This document shows, one piece after another, positions 20,555 to 26,551 of a stretch of 30,678 bases of DNA. Both the position numbers and the translations under genes were made by a program. How positions within the stretch are numbered: the first letter of the stretch is position 1; every line of letters starts with the position of its first letter. The notes beneath the pieces were generated by a model. It had not been told where the DNA came from. It did no database searches and worked only from the letters and a program-made list of their open reading frames with translations. This DNA comes from a virus. Where the stretch lies: IMG/VR virus record IMGVR_UViG_3300046517_001446, positions 1 through 30,678 of that record. One strand, written 5' to 3'.

Positions 20555-20767
20555 CTAGGTGTTTTTTGGCGGCTTTGCCGCTCCCTCGGGCAGCCCGTGC
20601 GCGAGGTACATGGCCAGCAGCAGGGCGATCGGTACCGGCACGTCCTGGTCGCCCGCGGACAGGCGCGCGAGCTGTCGGCGCGAGAGGCCTAGCGCGGCTT
20701 GGGTTTCCTGCCCATATGGACGCAGGTTGAGTTCGCGCAGGGCTTTGAGGTATTGTGTACGTGTCAT
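20555..20767 (-). CDS. Small HTH DNA-binding protein
   Basis: 70 residues from ATG 20767; GAGGGG lies about nine bases upstream. YGQETQAALGLSRRQLARLS then AGDQDVPVPIALLLAMYLAH is the short helix-turn-helix found in small prophage regulators of alphaproteobacteria. It lies after a terminator at the end of the ribozyme-containing operon and could be its regulator. The gene ends facing the extended -10 promoter on the other strand. Confidence 0.65.
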   Translation of the reverse strand: MTRTQYLKALRELNLRPYGQETQAALGLSRRQLARLSAGDQDVPVPIALLLAMYLAHGLPEGAAKPPKNT

Positions 20768-20820
20768 TGTGTGTGTCCCCTCACGGGCCTGGTAACAGGT
20801 TGATACGGTGACCCGCAATG

Positions 20821-20855
20821 AAAGAGCCCGGCCGGGAGGCAACCTGGCCGGGCTC
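20821..20855 (-). terminator. Intrinsic terminator after the 95-residue gene
   Basis: Perfect 10-bp GC-rich arms (20824-20833 and 20846-20855) with a 12-base loop; on the minus strand the stem is followed by TTTCATT. It lies 8 bases after the gene ending at 20863 and separates the ribozyme operon from the HTH gene. Confidence 0.65.
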
Positions 20856-20862
20856 GCATGGT

Positions 20863-21150
20863 TTAGGCTTTGTATGGCGGCAAGGGCGGCATATTGGGGC
20901 GTATCCTTTCAACAATTTCTCGCGCTTGCTCCCGATACTCTCGGATCAGTTCTTCCTTAGCTATTGCGTCCATGTGGGCGAGTGCTTGCTCATCAAGACC
21001 GGCTATGTTGCAGGCCAAATCTTTCATGGCATTGATCACGTCCAGGCACATGTCTGCTTGGTCGGATGGACTGTCATTGCTTTCATCCGGGATTTCAACG
21101 CCAAGCGCATTGATGATGCTGTCAGCGAAGTCTGTGCATGAATAGGTCAT
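20863..21150 (-). CDS. Hypothetical acidic protein of the ribozyme cassette
   Basis: 95 residues from ATG 21150, preceded by GTGAGGAC. It reads MTYSCTDFADSIINALGVEI, is acidic and helical, and ends in a Pro-rich tail (NMPPLPPYKA) after REQAREIVERIRP. No domain recognised. Its leader contains a hammerhead ribozyme (21169-21230), so the mature mRNA would start about 35 bases before the gene or carry the ribozyme 3' part. Confidence 0.6.
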   Translation of the reverse strand: MTYSCTDFADSIINALGVEIPDESNDSPSDQADMCLDVINAMKDLACNIAGLDEQALAHMDAIAKEELIREYREQAREIVERIRPNMPPLPPYKA

Positions 21151-21168
21151 TGTCAGTCCTCACGGTTT

Positions 21169-21230
21169 GGGCTCATCAGGCACCGTGTCACGGTGCGACA
21201 GTGCCGCATTGGCGCGGCAGTGTTTCGCCC
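21169..21230 (-). ncRNA. Type II hammerhead ribozyme 1
   Basis: Minus strand, in order: GGGC (stem II 5' side, 21230-21227), GAAA core, stem III with one mismatch, cleavage triplet GTC, stem I GCACCG/CGGTGC with a five-base loop, CTGATGA core, and GCCC closing stem II (21172-21169). All invariant core positions (CUGANGA, GAAA, UH) are present and stem II is directly attached, without an extra base. The helix that opens to the flanks is stem II, so this is type II. The first G is the last base of the TAG stop of the upstream gene. Confidence 0.88.
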
Positions 21231-21418
21231 TAGACTTCAGATAGATTGTACGGGTATGCCCAGTATGCGTTGCCGGTACCTTCAAGAATGACAATCACCA
21301 TTCCATCAGGCGCATGGCCTGCAACTACACCATTCGAGCCGACGTTTGACTTGGCGTGTTGATTGGTGGTGGCAATGATAGTCACGAACTTGCCTTGCAG
21401 TTCTTCACATCTGGTCAT
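21230..21418 (-). CDS. Hypothetical protein of the ribozyme cassette
   Basis: 62 residues from ATG 21418 with GAGGAC upstream. The sequence (CEELQGKFVTIIATTNQHAK, GHAPDGMVIVILEGTGNAYW) is beta-strand rich with a KOW/SH3-like feel: GVVAGHAPDGMVIVIL. Unknown role. It is followed without a gap by hammerhead ribozyme 1 and preceded by ribozyme 2. Confidence 0.6.
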   Translation of the reverse strand: MTRCEELQGKFVTIIATTNQHAKSNVGSNGVVAGHAPDGMVIVILEGTGNAYWAYPYNLSEV

Positions 21419-21439
21419 CGTCGCGTCCTCACGTTTGAT

Positions 21440-21502
21440 GGGCATCATCAGTGCAGGTCTCACCTGCAGACACCAGCACATTCGCGTGCTGGCGTTTCGC
21501 CC
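21440..21502 (-). ncRNA. Type II hammerhead ribozyme 2
   Basis: Minus strand: GGGC-GAAA-C, ten-pair stem III with one G-U pair and loop GCGAAT, GTC cleavage triplet, stem I TGCAGGT/ACCTGCA with loop GAG, CTGATGA, one extra T, GCCC. Compared with copy 1 there is an extra base between A9 and stem II. The 3' side can alternatively fold as TGATG/CATCA, which would hide the core. It begins inside the TAG stop of the 32-residue gene. Confidence 0.85.
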
Positions 21503-21600
21503 TAGAAGATTGGTGGCAGCACTGCGCTGGCACACCACGCGGCTGCATTGATCAGGGCAGCCACGATCAGGAACTCCAGGATGGCGCGGTGCAGTGTCAT
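21502..21600 (-). CDS. 32-residue membrane peptide
   Basis: From ATG 21600, three bases after the previous stop: MTLHRAILEFLIVAALINAA then AWCASAVLPPIF. One hydrophobic helix. The stop TAG is shared with the first G of hammerhead 2. Tight packing between a coupled gene and a ribozyme supports a real gene. Confidence 0.5.
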   Translation of the reverse strand: MTLHRAILEFLIVAALINAAAWCASAVLPPIF

Positions 21601-21603
21601 GGT

Positions 21604-21786
21604 TCACCGCCGATCCAGGAGTTGAATCACGCCTTCCAGGTCGATCACCCACACGGCGCGGATGTTGGCGAGGTCGTAATATGACTTCACGAGATCGGTG
21701 ATCCTTTCAAGGGAATCACCGCTCATCATTCCCAGTGATTTGATGACGCGGCCATTCGTGCCGCCCATGACGTAGAGGTGATACAT
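21604..21786 (-). CDS. Hypothetical protein of the ribozyme cassette
   Basis: 60 residues from ATG 21786 with GTGAGG five bases upstream. It reads MYHLYVMGGTNGRVIKSLGM and SGDSLERITDLVKSYYDLAN then a strand-rich end (IRAVWVIDLEGVIQLLDRR). No domain recognised. Unlike the other cassette genes it is followed directly by another gene instead of a ribozyme. Confidence 0.55.
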   Translation of the reverse strand: MYHLYVMGGTNGRVIKSLGMMSGDSLERITDLVKSYYDLANIRAVWVIDLEGVIQLLDRR

Positions 21787-21858
21787 GGTAGCCTCACGGT
21801 TGAGCCATTGAATGTTCACAGGGGTAAGTCTGTGAGCACGTAATGGAACATTGCTGAT

Positions 21859-21922
21859 GGGCATCATCAGGAGGTGCCTCACACCTCGACGGTCAGGATG
21901 TCCGGTCCTGACCGTTTCGCCC
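21859..21922 (-). ncRNA. Type II hammerhead ribozyme 3
   Basis: Minus strand: GGGC-GAAA-C, perfect ten-pair stem III, GTC, stem I GAGGTG/CACCTC with five-base loop, CTGATGA, extra T, GCCC. It starts two bases after the TAA of the 76-residue gene. About 70 bases separate its 3' end from the next start. The CTGATG/CATCAG six-pair alternative hairpin over the core is perfect here. Confidence 0.88.
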
Positions 21923-21924
21923 TG

Positions 21925-22155
21925 TTACTCGGCAGTGGCAGCAAGCTCCTGCCCTGCCTCGTCCGGTACGGTCACCGATGCCTCGGTCACCTTAGGTGGA
22001 CGCATGGCAACATTGATCTTGACAACACGAAGCGGAAGACATCCACCGATATTGTCGTTGTAGTTGGTGATTGCCGTTTCTTCGTCGCAGCCAGTCTCGT
22101 AGTCGCCATCGCTGTCCATCGCGATCCAGAGCTCAGCGGTCTTGAGGTCAGTCAT
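21925..22155 (-). CDS. Hypothetical protein of the ribozyme cassette
   Basis: 76 residues from ATG 22155 with GAGGAG six bases upstream. MTDLKTAELWIAMDSDGDYE has an Asp-rich loop (DSDGDYETGCDEE) that might bind a cation, followed by CLPLRVVKINVAMRPPKVTE. Proteins with an LWIAMDxxGDY opening occur in many phages, function unknown. Flanked by hammerheads 4 (upstream) and 3 (downstream). Confidence 0.6.
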   Translation of the reverse strand: MTDLKTAELWIAMDSDGDYETGCDEETAITNYNDNIGGCLPLRVVKINVAMRPPKVTEASVTVPDEAGQELAATAE

Positions 22156-22178
22156 GGTATTCTCCTCACGTTGCTGAT

Positions 22179-22243
22179 GGGCATCATCAGTGCTGGCCTT
22201 ACCAGCAGACGAGCGGGGCATTTGCGCCCCATCCGTTTCGCCC
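22179..22243 (-). ncRNA. Type II hammerhead ribozyme 4
   Basis: Minus strand: GGGC-GAAA-C, eleven-position stem III with two G-U pairs and one mismatch, loop GCAAAT, GTC, stem I TGCTGG/CCAGCA with five-base loop, CTGATGA, extra T, GCCC. It begins two bases after the TGA of the 59-residue gene and carries the same CTGATG/CATCAG alternative hairpin as copy 3. Confidence 0.85.
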
Positions 22244-22245
22244 TG

Positions 22246-22425
22246 TCAGTCCTTGGCAGGTGGATCAATTCCAAGCCCCTCATAGTCGCTGGTAGGCTTG
22301 GCGCAGAAACTCATTTCACCATTTGCGGCCGCTACGATCTTGGTTGCCATTTCACTTTCCATGATCATTCCGTCTTGTACGTGTTGTAGACATTCCGCGA
22401 CGTATTGGGTGAATGTGATTTTCAT
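22246..22425 (-). CDS. First gene of the ribozyme cassette, hypothetical
   Basis: 59 residues from ATG 22425; GTGAGGA lies seven bases upstream, the same leader motif as the other cassette genes. It reads MKITFTQYVAECLQHVQDGM, then MATKIVAAANGEMSFCAKP and SDYEGLGIDPPAKD. No domain recognised. The leader (22426-22541) has several GC-rich stems but no hammerhead core; the operators at 22544-22603 suggest the promoter lies there. Confidence 0.55.
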   Translation of the reverse strand: MKITFTQYVAECLQHVQDGMIMESEMATKIVAAANGEMSFCAKPTSDYEGLGIDPPAKD

Positions 22426-22543
22426 GTCGGTTCCTCACGGTCTCGGCTCCTTGCGGAGCTGGCCGGCGAGGCATTCACCGGCACGCCCAACATGCACCAG
22501 CTCGCCAGTGGTGTCAATCCGGCATCACGGTGCCAGGACGGCA

Positions 22544-22603
22544 TCACACATTTGTGATGGATTGTAAATGCAATGGAATTCCATGCGTCTCACGCATTCG
22601 TGA
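22544..22603. promoter_or_regulatory. Operator cluster upstream of the ribozyme cassette
   Basis: TCACACATTTGTGA (22544-22557) and TCACGCATTCGTGA (22590-22603) are 14-bp palindromes with the shared form TCAC-R-CATT-Y-GTGA, 46 bases apart. Between them lies the 12-bp palindrome ATGGAATTCCAT (22573-22584). The half-sites resemble the CI/Cro operators (TCAC...GTGA) but the spacing is one base longer, so either the same or a related regulator may bind. No confident -35/-10 pair could be set. Confidence 0.55.
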
Positions 22604-22664
22604 TGAACGACACAATTGCGTCACAGGTTTTGCACAATCATCGCCATAATGCCAGCGAATCATT

Positions 22665-22765
22665 CGCAACAAATACGCAACATTATTGCGCAAACAAACG
22701 CAATCGCGCAACAATATTTCAAATCAACGCAACATCGCCTGGCGAGTGAATGTGGCGGCACGCAA
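22665..22765. repeat. CGCAA iteron cluster in AT-rich DNA, possible origin
   Basis: Seven CGCAA copies in the same orientation start at 22665, 22676, 22689, 22699, 22707, 22728 and 22761, within DNA clearly richer in A/T than its surroundings (ACAATATTTCAAATC, AATAATATTT). Directly repeated short boxes plus an AT-rich stretch are the features of iteron-type replication origins. No initiator gene is adjacent, the nearest candidate being at 18709. Confidence 0.45.
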
Positions 22766-22825
22766 TAATATTTCGTGCTGCCACAATTACTGATGTCAAG
22801 TGATTGATATTGCAAGGTAATAATA

Positions 22826-23083
22826 ATGCTTGACAACCATTCAAATACCGGCAAGTGCCTTAGAGCTGTACGGTCCGGTCAATGGCACGGCCAGGACTGG
22901 ACTGTAAAGGTCCGGTCCGTGGCATTCACTACAGCCGGCAAGAGCGTGCAAGCACAGCCACACAGCAAGCGGACATCCGAGCAAGCAAGGCAGGAAGAAA
23001 GCAAGAGCAGTCATGTGCTGGTAAGCACCAGTGCAGTGCAGCACAATGACAGGCCAAGAGCGGTGCTGACACGGGCGTTGTAG
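22826..23083 (+). CDS. Low-confidence ORF in the control region
   Basis: 85 codons from ATG 22826 with AAGG eight bases upstream. MLDNHSNTGKCLRAVRSGQW continues as a basic, Ser/Gln/Lys-rich chain without a recognisable fold, and it crosses an inverted repeat at 22894-22918. The RBS is acceptable, the protein unconvincing. Confidence 0.2.
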   Translation: MLDNHSNTGKCLRAVRSGQWHGQDWTVKVRSVAFTTAGKSVQAQPHSKRTSEQARQEESKSSHVLVSTSAVQHNDRPRAVLTRAL

Positions 23084-23199
23084 CTCATAAGCACTTGTTA
23101 TGACGTAACCAATAATAGTTATTGGTTCGCACATCCTTAACAGCACATTAATGCTGCCCGGTTATGCAAACCCCTGGTCAGGACTGTAAAGGTCAGGAC
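22894..23199. repeat. Repeats and palindromes of the control region
   Basis: GGACTGTAAAGGTC occurs identically at 22899-22912 and 23181-23194. Around the first copy GGACTGGAC/GTCCGGTCC (22894-22902, 22910-22918) form a stem. Around the second copy GGTCAGGAC is directly repeated at 23176 and 23191, 15 bases apart. At 23107-23127 AACCAATAA/TTATTGGTT is a perfect 9-bp inverted repeat around TAG. These look like protein-binding sites near the packaging or replication start. No late promoter could be assigned with confidence; TATAAT occurs at about 23357. The rest of 22604-23506 holds no gene I can support. Confidence 0.45.
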
Positions 23200-23506
23200 A
23201 ATCAAGTACTTAACTGTACAGTACAGTGCGTCAGGGTAACAGCGGGGTAACAGATCAGTCACGATGCGAGGCGCAATGACGCGCGCAAGGCGTGACGTGG
23301 CTCCCAGGAAAGACCGGGGTGGGGTGGCCGGTACCCCCCAAGTTGTCGGCCGAGCGTATAATTTACCTGCCCCCTCATTTTCGCGCGGCTTTGGTGAAAG
23401 GTGTGTCATTTCTGCAACTTATCATGACACTGATATGACATTACCGGCGCTTATTTAAGCTTGTCCGCGACTTTCCGGTCGGTGCGTTGATTTGACGTAA
23501 CGGGTT

Positions 23507-24076
23507 ATGCGGTTTGGCTGCATGCACGAGCTGGTGACGGCGATTCCGGCTGAAATTCTTGGTCCGAAGATGCTGGCGTTGCGGGATGACCGTCGCCGCC
23601 GGTTCGCGTTTTTCATGGCGTGTGGGGATTTGAACGCCACGGAGGCTGCCCGGCAGGCTGGGTTTTCGGATATTGGGGATGCTTGCAAGGTCCGGGCGCA
23701 CGAGTTGATGCACGATGAGACGGTTCTGGACGCTGTTGACGAAGCGAGTCGGAAGATATTGCGCGGTCTTGTGCCTTTGGCGGTCAGGCGGGCGCGGGGA
23801 ATTCTGGACAACCCGGACCATCCCCATCACGCTCGCATGATCGAGGCGGTTTGGGACCGCACCGGCTATTCATCCAAGACCGAGCATACCGTGAAGGTCG
23901 AGCACACCGTTGACATGAAGGAGCTCGAGGCTCTTGCGCGGCGGCTCGCGCAGGAGAGTGGCATCCCGGTGCAGCGGCTGCTGGGTGTGGATGCGGCAGG
24001 CGCGGCAAAAGTCATTGAAGGTCAGGTAGTTGATAGCAATGTTTCACGTGAAACATTAACGGATGGTGATACATGA
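23507..24076 (+). CDS. terS: Terminase small subunit-like protein
   Basis: 189 residues from ATG 23507 (23522 is an alternative). RRRFAFFMACGDLNATEAAR then QAGFSDIGDACKVRAHELMH is the N-terminal helix-turn-helix for packaging-site recognition, and PLAVRRARGILDNPDHPHHA with HARMIEAVWDRTGY is the central oligomerisation helix of this phage family. The C-terminal tail (about 140-189) includes the coding sequence of a perfect parS palindrome. It opens the late operon and is coupled (ATGA) to the next gene, three genes before terL. Confidence 0.75.
   Translation: MRFGCMHELVTAIPAEILGPKMLALRDDRRRRFAFFMACGDLNATEAARQAGFSDIGDACKVRAHELMHDETVLDAVDEASRKILRGLVPLAVRRARGILDNPDHPHHARMIEAVWDRTGYSSKTEHTVKVEHTVDMKELEALARRLAQESGIPVQRLLGVDAAGAAKVIEGQVVDSNVSRETLTDGDT
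24038..24057. promoter_or_regulatory. parS-like ParB-binding palindrome
   Basis: AATGTTTCACGTGAAACATT is a perfect 20-bp palindrome containing the 16-bp bacterial parS consensus TGTTTCACGTGAAACA without mismatch. It lies in the 3' part of terS and is translated as NVSRETL. No parA or parB gene is visible in the window, so host ParB would be the reader. Confidence 0.8.
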
Positions 24077-24306
24077 TTGATCGCAAATACAGCTTGGATG
24101 AGATCGATCGGATGCGTGAAGCTGTTCAATATTTTCACATCTCAAATTGGACTTCTGGTGAAAGGTTGGACAGGATCATCGAGGATCAGCTGCGGACTTA
24201 CATGACGGCCGGCATTGACCCGGCGGAGCTTGAAGCCAAGGCCGCTCCCATCAAGGATAAGATGTTCAGGGGATATCCGCCAGTGTCAGCAATCGGTGAG
24301 CCATGA
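24073..24306 (+). CDS. Hypothetical protein between terminase genes
   Basis: 77 residues from ATG 24073, overlapping terS by four bases. Helical, with DEIDRMREAVQYFHISNWTS and ERLDRIIEDQLRTYMTAGID, ending MFRGYPPVSAIGEP. No domain recognised. Coupled to the next gene by an overlapping stop. Confidence 0.6.
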   Translation: MIDRKYSLDEIDRMREAVQYFHISNWTSGERLDRIIEDQLRTYMTAGIDPAELEAKAAPIKDKMFRGYPPVSAIGEP

Positions 24307-24587
24307 ACATTCCACTCACCCCTTCCGAGCGCCACCGTGCGGACGATCCTGGTATCAGGGAGGCCTGTCGTGTTACTTTGCTGGCCCATAAGATCATGGG
24401 TGATTTATCGGATGAGCAGTTGTTTAATTGGCTGCCATTGAAGCATCAGCGTCGACTTTGCAAGAAGTTCAAGCATGATCCGGCATTGCATCATTTTGCA
24501 CTTACGATGTTTTCATGGGAATGGATTCATTATACTTTGGAAATCATGGGAATGTTCAAGGCCGCATCGGAAAGAGATGATCATTGA
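24303..24587 (+). CDS. Hypothetical protein sharing its N-terminus with TerL
   Basis: 94 residues from ATG 24303. The first residues MNIPLTPSERHRA match MNVPLTPNERRRA at the start of the next gene (terL), after which the two diverge. The rest (LSDEQLFNWLPLKHQRRLCK, FALTMFSWEWIHYTLEIMGM) is a helical protein of unknown role. Probably a partial duplication at the terL 5' end captured this gene, or both proteins keep a common docking peptide. Confidence 0.55.
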   Translation: MNIPLTPSERHRADDPGIREACRVTLLAHKIMGDLSDEQLFNWLPLKHQRRLCKKFKHDPALHHFALTMFSWEWIHYTLEIMGMFKAASERDDH

Positions 24588-26029
24588 TGAATGTCCCATT
24601 GACACCAAATGAGCGCCGCCGTGCGCTGGAATTTATCGCCTATAGGCAGAAGTACTGCCACATGGCGTACTTCATCCCGTACCCGAAGCAGGCTATCTTC
24701 CTGCTGCTCGGCGCCATCAAGCGCGAGCGGCTGTTCATGGCCGGGAATCGGTGTGGAAAGACGGAGACGGGGGCATATGAAGCAGCGTTACACGCGACTG
24801 GTGATTATCCGGCGGATTGGAAGGGCAAGCGCTTTAGTGGCCCCACTATCGGGTGGGTTTGCGGCCAGACTTCGTTGGCGGTACGCGACATTTGCCAAGC
24901 AAAGCTACTCGGCAGCCCGGGAGTTGTCAGTGCGCAAGGCACCGGGATGTTACCGAAGGATTCGATACACGACACTTCCCTGGCACGTGGGGTCACTGAT
25001 GCAGTCGACACCGTACAGGTCCGTCATATATCGGGTGGTATCTCGATTATTCGCTTCAAATCTTACGAACAGGGCCGGGCAAAGTTCCAGGGTGAAGGGC
25101 TCGACTGGATCTGGTTCGACGAGGAGCCGGATCTCGACATCTACTCGGAAGGCCTGACCCGCATCGGTGAGAAGGACGGCATTGCGTGGATGACGTTCAC
25201 GCCGTTGCTCGGCCGGTCCGCGGTGGTGCTGCGATTTCTCGAGGAGCCATCGGGTGATCGAGATACTGTGACGATGTCGATCGATGACATTCCACCAGAC
25301 GGGCATATCTCGCTGGAAGGTCGTCGCAAGATCATCGAGGGCTACCTGCCGCATGAACGCGAGGCGCGATCGCTCGGCATCCCGTTTCTTGGCTCTGGTC
25401 GTATCTTCATTACGCCGGAACAATACCTGATCGAGCCCCCGATCGAGCATATCCCGTCTTACTGGAAGAAGCTCTGGGGCATCGACTTCGGCATCGGACA
25501 TCCTTTCGCGGCAGTCCTTATTCTATGGGATGTCGACAACGACGTGATCCACGTTCACGAGACGGTCAGGATGGCTGACACTTTGTCGATTGTGCAGGCC
25601 GCCGCCATGAAGAAGATCGCGGTCGGAGTCCCGGTGGCATGGCCGCGCGACGGTACCGAGCGTGACCGCAACACCGGCAAGCCGCTGAGCGACGGATATA
25701 AGAAGCATGGGATCAAGATGATCGACCATCACGCCACCTGGCCGGACGGGTCGGTGAGCACGGAGGCCGGCATCGAGGAGATTGACGAGCGTGAGAAGAC
25801 CGGCCGGCTCAAGTATGCGGCGCAGAAATCGGACATCCTGGAGGAACGGAGGTTCTACCACAGGAAGGACGGCAAGATCGTCAAGATCAAGGATGATCTG
25901 CTCAGCGCTTTGAGGATTGCCATCATGATGAAGCGCTTCGCCCGTGCGGTATCGCTTGGTGCGGTCGATAACCGGCCACCGGATGAGTCAGGTGGGTTGG
26001 CGAAGAACGTGGATTTCGATTTGTTCTAA
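24587..26029 (+). CDS. terL: Terminase large subunit
   Basis: 480 residues from ATG 24587 (overlap TGATG with the gene before). The ATPase has Walker A AGNRCGKT at 52-59, Walker B WIWFDEEP at 174-181 and a coupling motif FTPL near 204. The RNase H-like nuclease starts with WGIDFGIGHPFAAV (first Asp near 300) and its further acids lie in LLSALRIAIMM and the DFDLF region. It cuts concatemers and drives DNA into the prohead with TerS and the connector. The family is that of terminase_6-like proteins in podoviruses with T7-type connectors. Confidence 0.92.
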   Translation: MNVPLTPNERRRALEFIAYRQKYCHMAYFIPYPKQAIFLLLGAIKRERLFMAGNRCGKTETGAYEAALHATGDYPADWKGKRFSGPTIGWVCGQTSLAVRDICQAKLLGSPGVVSAQGTGMLPKDSIHDTSLARGVTDAVDTVQVRHISGGISIIRFKSYEQGRAKFQGEGLDWIWFDEEPDLDIYSEGLTRIGEKDGIAWMTFTPLLGRSAVVLRFLEEPSGDRDTVTMSIDDIPPDGHISLEGRRKIIEGYLPHEREARSLGIPFLGSGRIFITPEQYLIEPPIEHIPSYWKKLWGIDFGIGHPFAAVLILWDVDNDVIHVHETVRMADTLSIVQAAAMKKIAVGVPVAWPRDGTERDRNTGKPLSDGYKKHGIKMIDHHATWPDGSVSTEAGIEEIDEREKTGRLKYAAQKSDILEERRFYHRKDGKIVKIKDDLLSALRIAIMMKRFARAVSLGAVDNRPPDESGGLAKNVDFDLF

Positions 26030-26034
26030 ATGGT

Positions 26035-26232
26035 TTATTCCATTCCATCATTCTCGTGTTGCTCGATCATGAGTAGCAATTGCTTGAGCGACTTTGCTCC
26101 GAAATTTGGCATGTATTTAAGTTCATGGAGCGGTATTTTACTGGCTTTATACCAGTCGATTTTATCGGGATTTTCAGCACAGCCAAGGTTGTAAAGGACG
26201 TTCAGGATTCTGGTCGGCATGTCCTTGGCCAT
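26035..26232 (-). CDS. Small HhH protein resembling the RNA polymerase alpha C-terminal domain
   Basis: 65 residues, minus strand, tail to tail with terL (5 bases apart). AGGA precedes ATG 26232; ATG 26220 is an alternative. TRILNVLYNLGCAENPDKID then IPLHELKYMPNFGAKSLKQL closely follows the alpha-CTD pattern (N-terminal helix, then ELL-x-PNFG-x-KSL helix-hairpin-helix). Alpha-CTD binds UP elements and activators, so this product could bind DNA or interfere with host transcription. It is the only minus-strand gene in the late region, so it is probably expressed apart from it. Confidence 0.6.
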   Translation of the reverse strand: MAKDMPTRILNVLYNLGCAENPDKIDWYKASKIPLHELKYMPNFGAKSLKQLLLMIEQHENDGME

Positions 26233-26551
26233 GATGTCCTATATATAATGTGTCTCGCGGGCCGGGCGCTACTCCGGCTTCCTGGCTACCCGACTTGCAC
26301 GACCTTTCGGTTCGGGGCGACTCGCTGACGATTGCCCGTCAGTCCAGGTCAACGCGCTCGCGTGTCTGCTTTCCACGCCGCCGCGAGACAAATCAGTCCA
26401 TATCACAGTCTTTGACCGTCTGACAGTGCGTTGCTGCACTGTCCACCCACACACACCCTGACCACGCTCAGCAATGAGCTAAGGCCCCTCACTAGCCGGG
26501 CGGGGCGGTGGCCGTTTCACCGCTCCGTTCTTCCCGGACGGGAATACGGTC
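26233..26551. other. 319-base gap in the late region with hairpins
   Basis: No gene is visible on either strand. GACAGTGC/GCACTGTC form an 8-bp perfect stem with six-base loop at 26421-26442. CTGACG/CGTCAG pair around ATTGCC at about 26325-26342. Just before the next start, TTCCCG/CGGGAA plus outer CCGT/ACGG fold over the probable ribosome binding site at about 26526-26549. The region must hold the promoter of the minus-strand alpha-CTD-like gene and could hold a late promoter. No tRNA fold was found. Confidence 0.4.

Noticed and set aside
22442-22506. GGCGAG/CTCGCC arms with a 30-base loop in the leader of the ribozyme cassette
   Set aside because: Loop length matches the array family but the conserved loop positions (A2, C18, T30) do not, and arms are only 6 bp; treated as chance.
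26236-26550. Hammerhead or tRNA in the late-region gap
   Set aside because: CTGACGA followed by a CGTCAG arm resembles part of the ribozyme leaders, but no GAAA core or stems I/III can be built; no cloverleaf with a T-loop is found.
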